NCBI GenBank assembly: GCA_021828085.1
Contig: JAKATE010000020.1
Coordinates: 1 to 18,566 of the forward strand
DNA length: 18,566 bases
From: Thermoplasmata archaeon
GTDB taxonomy: Archaea; Thermoplasmatota; Thermoplasmata; Lutacidiplasmatales; UBA184
Reading direction: 5' to 3'
The position numbers and the translations under genes were made by a program. The notes under the pieces are model-generated. The model was given only the letters and a program-made list of their open reading frames with translations. It had not been told where the DNA came from and made no database searches. Of this stretch, positions 6,493 to 13,317 are shown piece by piece (the stretch's first letter is position 1; every line of letters starts with the position of its first letter).

Positions 6493-7504
6493 CCGACCAC
6501 TCGGCGCCCGTCGGTACCCGTCCTCCGGGCTCGGCCCGAAGTACGGCATTCCCGATGGCCTGGGAAAGAAGGCGGCTCCCCTCCGAGACCAGCAGGTCGA
6601 TGGTCGCCCACGGGTAGGGGGCCCTCCCCCGGAAGGGCCAGGCGTCCCCCCTCCGTTCCGCCGAGGTGCTCACGGCGTAGACGACGTCCCCGTCGGTGGA
6701 CGTGTGGGCGGGCCGGACCGCCAAGGAGATCCCGTCGTGCCCCCCGATGGCGAGCCGGGCCAGGGACCACCGGTCCAGGGGGAGGTCGGTGAGGAGCACG
6801 CCATGGGTCGTTCCCCGGGGGAGCGCTCCTCGCTCCGAGGGACGGGAGAGGCCCTCGGCCGGGGAGAGGAACTTCCCGGGACTCCCCCGGATCCCGGCCA
6901 ACACCCTCCCGGTCTCCGCGTCATGAACGTTCCCCAAGGAGTTGACCACGGCGAGCGCCGCGAGGTGGTGGGAGGTGCCGAGGCGGAGGGACGCGTAGCC
7001 GACCCCTCCCCGGCAGCTCCGGCCCCTCCCCGCAAACTTTCCGACGGTGGCCCCGACCCCCGCTCCCACGCTCCCCTCGGCCGGGGGTACAGGACGGGCG
7101 ACCCGGGTCGCGCGATGGGCGAGCTCCTCGTAATCCCCGCCACGCCCGTCGGGATCCGTGAGATCGAAGAGGACCGCGCCCGTGACGCTCACCAGCCGGG
7201 GTCCCCGACGGAAGAAGCGCTCTCCCCTCCCCTGGCGCGAAAGCTCCTCCCGTACCGCCCTCCCCGCGTCAAGGCCGTAGAGGCTCCCGCCGGAGAAGAA
7301 CAGCGCGTCGAGCCGCCCGAAGGTCGCCGTGGGCGCCAGCGAGTCGAGGTGGTAGGTTCCCGCGGCTCCCCCGCGCACTTCCACCGCACCGGCGCTCCCC
7401 GGGGGAAGGACCACCACCGTGACCCCCGTCGGACCGGTGGGGCTCTGCTCCTCCGCCTGGCCGAACCGGACCCCGGGAAGACCGCTCTCCCGCCCCTTCG
7501 CCAC
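6449..7504 (-). CDS. P1 family (S58, DmpA-like) aminopeptidase/amidase
   Basis: This 351-residue protein starts at GTG 7504. Family hallmarks are in order: GGSLYGLDAG (about 72-81), EGSVGAGVGATVGKF (143-157), GGVGYASLRLG (166-176), AVVNSLGNVHD (185-195) and PAHTSTDGDVVYAVST (265-280). S58 enzymes (L-aminopeptidase/D-esterase, beta-peptidyl aminopeptidase) are Ntn-like hydrolases that cleave themselves into two chains before acting on short peptides or amides; I infer the same here but cannot fix the cleavage site. No signal peptide is seen, so it is probably cytoplasmic. Length is normal for the family. A TATA-like box about 24 nt upstream of the GTG suggests a leaderless transcript. It is divergent from the PQQ-repeat surface-protein gene. 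Confidence 0.88.
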   Translation of the reverse strand: MAKGRESGLPGVRFGQAEEQSPTGPTGVTVVVLPPGSAGAVEVRGGAAGTYHLDSLAPTATFGRLDALFFSGGSLYGLDAGRAVREELSRQGRGERFFRRGPRLVSVTGAVLFDLTDPDGRGGDYEELAHRATRVARPVPPAEGSVGAGVGATVGKFAGRGRSCRGGVGYASLRLGTSHHLAALAVVNSLGNVHDAETGRVLAGIRGSPGKFLSPAEGLSRPSERGALPRGTTHGVLLTDLPLDRWSLARLAIGGHDGISLAVRPAHTSTDGDVVYAVSTSAERRGDAWPFRGRAPYPWATIDLLVSEGSRLLSQAIGNAVLRAEPGGRVPTGAEWSVRPGPSGRGAGGAR

Positions 7505-7524
7505 GTCGCGTCGAGGGGAGCCGC

Positions 7525-7531
7525 GCTAAAG
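7525..7531 (-). promoter_or_regulatory. TATA-like box of the P1 peptidase gene
   Basis: The minus strand reads CTTTAGC, centred about 24 nt before the GTG start at 7504. This fits leaderless archaeal transcription. Confidence 0.4.
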
Positions 7532-7570
7532 TCGTTTGGCGCGACGAGCGATCCGGCCGGGCGTCTATTG

Positions 7571-7579
7571 CTATTTATC
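7571..7579 (+). promoter_or_regulatory. TATA-like box of the PQQ-repeat surface-protein gene
   Basis: CTATTTATC is the most AT-rich stretch of the 129-bp divergent intergenic region. It lies about 60 nt before ATG 7634, which would give a leader of about 30-35 nt. No strong Shine-Dalgarno is visible before the ATG. Confidence 0.4.
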
Positions 7580-7633
7580 GGGGCCAACCCCTGAAAGGAC
7601 CTCAACCCCCGCCCTCCACGAGGCTCACGGTAC

Positions 7634-10252
7634 ATGCAGCACCGCCACTCCGCTCTCCGCCGGCTCTGGGGCCGGATCCTTCTCGCCGCCCTTGGAGGAG
7701 CGGTGGTGCTCCCGGCGTTCCTCCCCGTCTCGGCCGCGGCGATGGCGGCGCTACCCGCCGCGGTGGCCCAGCCCCTCCCGCTGGACGGCAACGCGACCAT
7801 CGGGCTCTCCACCTGGCCCGCCTTCCAGGGAGGCGGGAACCTCTCCGGGCTCGCCCTCTCGGCCGGCCCGGTACGCAACGCGACACTCTGGAGCGCCTAC
7901 GCCGGCCGCGCACCCCCATCCCCGCTCTCGGCCCTCCCGGAAGGCCCCGGGGTCGTGGTCGAGAACGGCACCCTCTTCGTCGCCAGCGGCCAGGACGGGG
8001 TGCTGCTCGCGATGAACTCCTCGACCGGATCGCTCCTCTGGACCCGCTCCCTGGGCGAGCCGATCTACGGCACCCCCCTCGTGGCCGGCTCCCGGGTCTT
8101 CGTGGGCCTGGGAGACCCCACTTCAGGGGGGGGAGCCGTCGTCGCCCTGAACACCTCCACCGGGACGCCGGTCTGGCAGTCCTCGCCGGCTCCGCTGGGT
8201 CCGCTCCTCGGGAGCCTCAATCTCGTCGACGGGCTCGTGCTCGCCGCCGGGAGCGGCGGGTACGTCTACGCGTGGAACGCCTCCACGGGTCTCGAGACCT
8301 ATCACCTGGCCCTGCCGGGCCCCTCGTACGCCGCGGTCTCCGTCGCCTCCCCGCAGGACCCTCTGGCCCTCGCCTCCGTGCCGGGTCAGGGAGTGTATGC
8401 CTACGGCGCGGTCAACGGCACGGCCGCCCCCTGGTCCCCCTTCGTCGCCTCCGAGCCGGTTTACGCCTCAGCCCTGCAGGGGACGTACGTCTGGGAGCCT
8501 TCCGGCCCCTCGCGCCCCGTGGAGGTGCCCATCGCGATCGTCGCGGACAACGGCGGGAACGCGAGCGTGAGCCAGGTCTACGTCGTTGCCACCGGCCTTA
8601 CCGGGCTCGCGGCCGCCGGGACGGTCCTGGCGACCTACTCGACGCTCGCCCCGGGGGGAGGGTTCGACGCCATGCCCGCCTGGGCTGGCGAGGTGGGGGG
8701 CAACCTCTCCCTGGTCCTGCAGCAGGTGAACGGGAGCCTCCTCGAGCTGCACTTCGCGGTCTCCCTCTCCGGGATCGAAACACTCGTACCGGTCTTCGAC
8801 CTGACCCCGCCCGCCGTCTCCTCCTCCCTCTCCTCCGCCCCCCCGCTCATCTCCTCCGGGATCGCCTACGTCGCCCCTGGGCCGGGGGTCGTCGAGGCCG
8901 TCGGCCTGGCCAACGGCACGGTCCACTGGAAGAGCCCGTTCCCCTCCCCGGTCGTGGGGAGCCTCGCGTTGGCGTCCGGGCGGCTGTACGCCTTGGGGGA
9001 GAACGGGACCCTCGTCGCCTTCGGCCCGGCCGTCCTACCTCCCTCGGCGACCGAGCTGCTCATCTCGGAGACCCATCCGTACTGGACCGCGGCCGGGGCG
9101 ACGGTGGGGCTCAGCGTCTCGCTCGAGCGCTGGTTCTCCAACGGGTCGACGGCACCGGCCGCCGGTGCCCGGGTGGCCGCCACCACTACGGCCGGGGTCC
9201 TCTACGGCTCCCCGGGGACCACCGCCGCCAACGGCACGGCCGAGCTCAGCTACAGTGCCCCCTCGGTCCCGGTGGGCGTCAACGTCACTTTCAACGTCAC
9301 CGCTCAGGACGGAACGCTCCGCAACGGCAGCTCCTTCGTCGTGGTCGTCGTCCCCGTCAACGACACCCATTCCACCCCGCTCACCCTCAGCCCCACCTCC
9401 CCCCTCCCGTCGGTCCTGCTCTCGGGCGGGTTCGTCCGGATCCCGTTCCAGGTGGCCGCCGGACCGGGGGGCGGCTCGGTGACCGGCGCCGCGGTGACCT
9501 TCTCCCCCTTCGGAGGGGCCGTCTCCCCCACCCGGGCGAGCTCCAGCACGAACGGCTCCGTCGCCGCCATCTTCACCGCAGAGAACACCGCGACGGTGGT
9601 GGGTGCCGGGGTCTCCCTGCTCGCGGAGTACCCGGGCTACCCCTCGGGGAGCTACACCTGGGACGTCCTGGTCGACCCCCTGCCCGCCCTGGTGGTGACA
9701 GTGATGGCCGGCGCCTCCGTGATGGTCGCCGGAGGGTCGACCAACTTCACCCTCCGGGTGACGGCGAGCGACGGGGAGAACGTCTCGGGCGCGTTCATCT
9801 CCCTGACGCCCCCGGTGGGGGCGGGGAACGAGACCCCGCTCTCGGGCTACACCGACCTCCACGGGAACTGGACGTTCCACTACGAGGCCCCCCGGAACGT
9901 CCCCTCCCCGGGGCAGGCCCTCTCGATCCCCTACAGCGTCCTCGCCTCCGGCTTCCCCGCCACGGGGGGGTTCCTCGCCCTGAGCGTGGTCCCCCCGCCC
10001 CGGCCTCCCTCGTCGCCGGGACCCTCCGGCCCGCTCTCGGGCCTCGGGACGGTGGGCGGGTGGGCGCTCCTCGGGGCGCTCGCGGCCGTCGCCGCCCTCG
10101 CCCTGTTCGAGGGGCTGCTGCTCCTGCGCCCCCGCCGACCCCCCCGGCCCTCGGTCTGGGAGGACTGGGAGAATTCCGAGGGCCGCGAACCCCGCTCCCC
10201 CGAGCAGGGGGCCGAGTCGGCCGGAACCCCTCCGGAAGGCCCGGGGGAGTAG
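7634..10252 (+). CDS. Large surface protein: PQQ-like beta-propeller, Ig-like domains, C-terminal membrane anchor
   Basis: This 872-residue protein starts at ATG 7634. Residues 12-46 form a hydrophobic signal sequence. The N-terminal half carries PQQ-type propeller blades with the pattern DGVLLAMNSSTGSLLWTRS, AVVALNTSTGTPVWQS, GYVYAWNASTGLETY and NGTVHWKS, up to about residue 465. At least two Ig-like (Big_1-like) beta-sandwiches follow, about 473-575 and 690-790, with typical phrases such as TTAANGTAELSYSA and GYTDLHGNWTFHYEAP. A Pro/Ser/Gly linker leads to one membrane helix (about 808-832), then an acidic cytoplasmic tail of about 40 residues. Many N-x-S/T sequons suggest heavy N-glycosylation. 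The layout fits a cell-envelope protein for binding or structure. PQQ-like repeats alone do not imply an enzyme cofactor. Confidence 0.88.
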   Translation: MQHRHSALRRLWGRILLAALGGAVVLPAFLPVSAAAMAALPAAVAQPLPLDGNATIGLSTWPAFQGGGNLSGLALSAGPVRNATLWSAYAGRAPPSPLSALPEGPGVVVENGTLFVASGQDGVLLAMNSSTGSLLWTRSLGEPIYGTPLVAGSRVFVGLGDPTSGGGAVVALNTSTGTPVWQSSPAPLGPLLGSLNLVDGLVLAAGSGGYVYAWNASTGLETYHLALPGPSYAAVSVASPQDPLALASVPGQGVYAYGAVNGTAAPWSPFVASEPVYASALQGTYVWEPSGPSRPVEVPIAIVADNGGNASVSQVYVVATGLTGLAAAGTVLATYSTLAPGGGFDAMPAWAGEVGGNLSLVLQQVNGSLLELHFAVSLSGIETLVPVFDLTPPAVSSSLSSAPPLISSGIAYVAPGPGVVEAVGLANGTVHWKSPFPSPVVGSLALASGRLYALGENGTLVAFGPAVLPPSATELLISETHPYWTAAGATVGLSVSLERWFSNGSTAPAAGARVAATTTAGVLYGSPGTTAANGTAELSYSAPSVPVGVNVTFNVTAQDGTLRNGSSFVVVVVPVNDTHSTPLTLSPTSPLPSVLLSGGFVRIPFQVAAGPGGGSVTGAAVTFSPFGGAVSPTRASSSTNGSVAAIFTAENTATVVGAGVSLLAEYPGYPSGSYTWDVLVDPLPALVVTVMAGASVMVAGGSTNFTLRVTASDGENVSGAFISLTPPVGAGNETPLSGYTDLHGNWTFHYEAPRNVPSPGQALSIPYSVLASGFPATGGFLALSVVPPPRPPSSPGPSGPLSGLGTVGGWALLGALAAVAALALFEGLLLLRPRRPPRPSVWEDWENSEGREPRSPEQGAESAGTPPEGPGE

Positions 10253-10280
10253 CCGTCCCTCTCCACTCGGGAGCGGAGCG

Positions 10281-10288
10281 TTTAATTT
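10281..10288 (+). promoter_or_regulatory. TATA-like box of the HELCH metalloprotein gene
   Basis: TTTAATTT lies 24-31 nt before ATG 10312 in otherwise GC-rich sequence. This is one of the clearest leaderless-type archaeal promoters in the window and probably drives both this gene and the MFS gene after it. Confidence 0.6.
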
Positions 10289-10311
10289 CCAACGGGCGTG
10301 GGGTCGGCAGG

Positions 10312-10887
10312 ATGCCCCAACCCCCAGAGGAAGAGCCCTCGGCGCCGACGGCCTTCCGCGTCGAGAGGACCCTTCCCCCGGGCCGCTATCCGCTCACGCG
10401 GGTCTTTCCCGGGCTCGAGAAGCTCCCGTGCTTCCGGCGGCTCTGCCCCGAGGAGCCCCGCCGGCAGATGCTCGCCACCGAGACGTGCGTCGAGGTGGTG
10501 GACCAGGACCTCTGGATGTACGTCGCACCGCACGAGGATGCGGTGCAGCGGCGGCGTCGCCGGGGCTGGAAGCCCGTCGTGAGCGAGACGGACTGCGTCG
10601 TGGTAGGAAGGTCCCACCTCGCCGAGAGCCCCTCCATCGTCCTCTACCTGGACATCCTCCACGAGCTCTGCCACGTCTGCCAGCGCCAGGAAGGACGGGA
10701 GCTTTGGGACGAGACGTACGCCTATGTGGACCGGCCCACGGAGGTGGAGGCCTACCGCTTCGCCGTGGAGGAGGCGCGCAGGCTCGGGGTGAGCGACCGC
10801 TTCCTGGCCGGCTACCTCGAGGTGGAATGGGTCGAGCCGGCGGAGCATCAGCGCCTGCTCCGTACGCTCGGCGTATCCCCGGCCTAG
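10312..10887 (+). CDS. Small HExxH putative zinc metalloprotein
   Basis: This is a 191-residue soluble protein starting at ATG 10312. The motif HELCH at residues 117-121, inside an alpha-helical stretch (VLYLDILHELCHVCQRQEG), is the classic HExxH zinc-binding signature. RPTEVEAYRFAV (141-152) provides Glu residues (E144, E146) that could be the third zinc ligand, as in gluzincin-type peptidases. The rest shows no signal peptide or membrane segment. I do not recognise a named family, and peptidase activity is inference from the motif only. The start is set by the TATA-like box about 27 nt upstream. The MFS gene follows after 28 nt, so the two are probably co-transcribed. The N-terminal 15 residues are Pro/Glu-rich and likely disordered. 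Confidence 0.8.
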   Translation: MPQPPEEEPSAPTAFRVERTLPPGRYPLTRVFPGLEKLPCFRRLCPEEPRRQMLATETCVEVVDQDLWMYVAPHEDAVQRRRRRGWKPVVSETDCVVVGRSHLAESPSIVLYLDILHELCHVCQRQEGRELWDETYAYVDRPTEVEAYRFAVEEARRLGVSDRFLAGYLEVEWVEPAEHQRLLRTLGVSPA

Positions 10888-10915
10888 GGAGGGGTCCGGG
10901 CCGAAGCGTCCGCCC

Positions 10916-12439
10916 GTGGGGGAAGAGGGCCGGGTCGACATCCACGTCGCCGAGCGGCCGGTCCGCCGGTCCCGCTCGGACCTGTGGTTCATCAGCTATC
11001 TGCCCCTCGCGCTCTCCGACGGGCTCGCCACCCCGCTCGTCCCCCTCCTGGCCCTCCTGGTCTTCCACACCAACGCCTTCGGGGTCACCATCGTCATCGC
11101 CGGGGCCGCCCTCTCCGAGGTCCCGTTCACCGTCCTCTGGGGCAACCTCTCCGACCGGGTGCGCCATCGGAAGTACTTCCTGGTGGCGAGCTTCGCCGTC
11201 GGAGGGGTGCTGCTGGTGGCGATGGCCCTCACCCGCTCGCTGACCAGCTTCTTCGTCCTCAACGTCCTCGAGGGGCTCGCCAGCAGCGCCTCCGCGCCGG
11301 TGGGGACGATGCTCCTGCTGGAGACGCGGACCAAGCGCTGGTGGCCCCGGGACCTGGGGTTCTTCGGCGTCGTCTCCGGGGTGGGGACGGTCATCGGGCT
11401 GGGGATCGGTTTCCTCTGGTTCTCGCTCGCTCCCGCCTCCACCGGGGCTCTCGCCGAGGAGACGCTCCGCTTCCTCCTGGGGTTGTCGGGGGTGCTCGCC
11501 CTGCTGGCGGCCGGGCTCGCCGCCCTCTGGGTGGAGGAGCCCCGCCAGATCCTCCCCCGGGAGGAGACCCTCCCCGTGGCGCGCCGGACCTCAGGCGTCC
11601 TGGAGCGCTTCCGCCGCTCCCGGCGGCGGCTGGTCTACATCGTGAGCCTGGCCCGGGGGAGCGCCGAGCGCATCCCCCGGGGCGAGTACGCCTTCCTCGG
11701 AGCGCTCTTCGTGATGAGCGTCGGCTTCCAGGTCTTCTACGGTCCCTTCCCGTACTATCTGGTGCAGGCGGCGGGGCTCGACGAAGGTGGGGTCTTCCTC
11801 GTCTACCTCACCTCCGCCATCGCGGCCACGGCGCTGTTCTACCACTCCGGGCTCCTGGTGGAGAAGGTCAACCCGAAGTGGGTCTTCATCGCGAGCCTGG
11901 TGGCCCGGGCGGCGTTGCTGCTGCTCTTCCTCGAGGTGATCCACGGGCTCCCCATCCCCTCCGCGGCCGCGGAGCTCTCCCTCGCCGGGCTCAACGCGGC
12001 CATGGGGGTGACCTGGGCGTTCATCTCGACGGCGAGCACGCTCTTCCTGCTCCGCCTGGCCCGGGGCCCGGCCCGGGGGAAGGCGCTGGGCTGGTACAAC
12101 GCGCTCGCGGGCTTAGGAGGGCTCGCCGGGACGCTCCTCGGAGGGTGGGCCTACACCTACTACGGGAGCACGACGACCTTCGAGCTGGCGTCCTTCGCGG
12201 TGCTCCTGGGCGTGGCGGTCCTCGCCCCCATCGCCTACCGCCCGATCCCGTACCAGCCGGTCCCGCTCACGATCAAAGGGCCAGCTCCCAGAAGAGCCAG
12301 CGGACGAGGAGCCCCACTGCGAGATGTCCCAGGAATCCCTCCATCGCCGGAGGATAGCCCGAGAGGCTCACCGAGCGGAAGCGGCACTGCCCCTGGGCCA
12401 GCACCACGTTCCCCCGGAGCAGGACGATCTTCCCGGTGA
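10916..12439 (+). CDS. Major facilitator superfamily transporter
   Basis: This starts at GTG 10916, 28 nt after the metalloprotein gene. About 12 hydrophobic segments are visible between residues 25 and 450. Between the second and third, GNLSDRVRHRK is the MFS motif A (G-x-L-x-D-R-x-x-x-R-K). A long basic cytoplasmic loop (about 205-250) separates the two halves, as usual. The second half has GKALGWYNALAGLGGLAGTLLGGW, typical of drug/metabolite efflux members. The substrate cannot be deduced. The last 48 or so codons (after about 12290) are Pro/Gly/Ser/Arg-rich, have low GC at third positions and overlap the convergent minus-strand gene. The natural C-terminus is therefore probably near residue 455, with the stop codon lost or shifted. 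Confidence 0.85.
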   Translation: MGEEGRVDIHVAERPVRRSRSDLWFISYLPLALSDGLATPLVPLLALLVFHTNAFGVTIVIAGAALSEVPFTVLWGNLSDRVRHRKYFLVASFAVGGVLLVAMALTRSLTSFFVLNVLEGLASSASAPVGTMLLLETRTKRWWPRDLGFFGVVSGVGTVIGLGIGFLWFSLAPASTGALAEETLRFLLGLSGVLALLAAGLAALWVEEPRQILPREETLPVARRTSGVLERFRRSRRRLVYIVSLARGSAERIPRGEYAFLGALFVMSVGFQVFYGPFPYYLVQAAGLDEGGVFLVYLTSAIAATALFYHSGLLVEKVNPKWVFIASLVARAALLLLFLEVIHGLPIPSAAAELSLAGLNAAMGVTWAFISTASTLFLLRLARGPARGKALGWYNALAGLGGLAGTLLGGWAYTYYGSTTTFELASFAVLLGVAVLAPIAYRPIPYQPVPLTIKGPAPRRASGRGAPLRDVPGIPPSPEDSPRGSPSGSGTAPGPAPRSPGAGRSSR

Positions 12440-12728
12440 TGCGCTCGTGGAGGGTGAGCACGCTCCCCTCGTACTCTAGGGTGAGCGGCCCGAAGGCGCT
12501 CGAGCGGACCCGCCACTTCCGGTCCTCCTGCTGGAGGAGGATCTCGTCGCGCTTCCCGTCGTAGGAGACATGGGAGAGGACCGGGGAGCCCTTCTCCCCG
12601 GCGGCCACCTCGTAGTGGGTGGAGAAGAGCGCGCTGAGCGAGCGGACCACGGGGCTGTGCCCGCGGGCGATGGGGAGGGCCGTCCAGCGCTGCGGGCCCA
12701 CCTCCACCGTGATCACGTTCTTGAGCAC
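12273..12728 (-). CDS. Unrecognised 151-residue protein with hydrophobic C-terminus
   Basis: The minus-strand frame is open far upstream, but credible sequence begins at GTG 12728 (VLKNVITVEVGPQRW). The gene is divergent from YjbQ at 12840. The body is beta-strand-rich (KWRVRSSAFGPLTLEYEGS, then LTLHERITGKIVLLRGNVVL). The C-terminal 20 residues (GHLAVGLLVRWLFWELAL) could insert in a membrane. There is some resemblance in style to LURP-one/scramblase-like beta-barrels (short strands, 'GPLTLEYEGS' turns), but not enough to assign the family. Minus-strand third codon positions stay G/C-rich across the overlap with the MFS frame, which supports this frame as the coding one there. Function unknown. 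Confidence 0.62.
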   Translation of the reverse strand: MLKNVITVEVGPQRWTALPIARGHSPVVRSLSALFSTHYEVAAGEKGSPVLSHVSYDGKRDEILLQQEDRKWRVRSSAFGPLTLEYEGSVLTLHERITGKIVLLRGNVVLAQGQCRFRSVSLSGYPPAMEGFLGHLAVGLLVRWLFWELAL

Positions 12729-12839
12729 CCGGGCGGTGGCGACGACGGAAGGGGAACTCTCCGGGGACCCCCGGGCAAGTCTCTTTCCGCCGGAGCGCGC
12801 TCGGGGCTCGGAGGGGGAGAAATCCTGGCCCGCGGAGGG

Positions 12840-13280
12840 ATGAGCGCCCACACCGAGTACCTCTGGATGGAGACGCCGGAGCGCCGGGGCTTCGTCAACC
12901 TCACCGACCGTGTCCGCGCCATCGTGGCCCGCTCCGGCGTCTGGGACGGACTCGTCCTCGTCTCCGCGATGCACATTACCGCGGCGGTCTACGTCAACGA
13001 CGCCGAGCCCGGGCTCCTCGACGACATCGCGGCCTGGGCGGACCGGCTCGCCCCGCCGGGGGACTACGCTCACCATCGGACTGGGGAAGACAATGGGGAT
13101 GCCCACCTGAAGAACCTGCTGCTTGGACACCAGGTGCTCCTCCCGGTGACCCGGGGGGAGCTTGATCTGGGACCCTGGGAGCAGGTCTACTACGCGGAGT
13201 TCGACGGGAGGCGCCGCAAGCGCGTGATCGTGAAGGTCCTGGGCCTGGGCCGCCCCACCGACGCGGCCTCCCCGGCCTGA
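12840..13280 (+). CDS. YjbQ/UPF0047 family protein
   Basis: This 146-residue protein starts at ATG 12840 with GGAGG just before it (CGCGGAGGGATG). It shows the conserved UPF0047 residues: MHITAAVYVNDAEPGLL (44-60), EDNGDAHLKNLLLGHQVLLP (83-102) and GELDLGPWEQVYYAEFDG (106-123). H45, the H78-H79 pair, N85 and H89 are probable metal- or active-site ligands. Family members have been linked to thiamin phosphate synthase activity and form small trimers; the physiological role is unsettled. Length is normal for the family. The upstream in-frame extension overlaps the divergent gene's coding region and is not coding. The stop lies 37 bp before the start of the Orc1/Cdc6-like gene. Confidence 0.9.
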   Translation: MSAHTEYLWMETPERRGFVNLTDRVRAIVARSGVWDGLVLVSAMHITAAVYVNDAEPGLLDDIAAWADRLAPPGDYAHHRTGEDNGDAHLKNLLLGHQVLLPVTRGELDLGPWEQVYYAEFDGRRRKRVIVKVLGLGRPTDAASPA

Positions 13281-13283
13281 ACT

Positions 13284-13310
13284 AAGTAATCTTATAGTCA
13301 AAAGTAATCT
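13284..13310 (+). promoter_or_regulatory. AT-rich promoter with flanking 9-bp direct repeats, Orc1/Cdc6-like gene
   Basis: AAGTAATCT occurs exactly at 13284-13292 and 13302-13310 (18 bp apart). The copies flank the TATA-like CTTATAG (13291-13297), which is about 24 nt before GTG 13318. The spacing fits a leaderless promoter, and the paired repeats look like a regulator or autoregulatory site. Confidence 0.55.
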
Positions 13311-13317
13311 CCAAGAC

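Noticed and set aside
8272..10311. Long plus-strand frame overlapping the PQQ-repeat protein gene
   Set aside because: It is a shadow frame of Arg/Gly/Pro-rich sequence. Only its last part, from ATG 10312, is a real gene.
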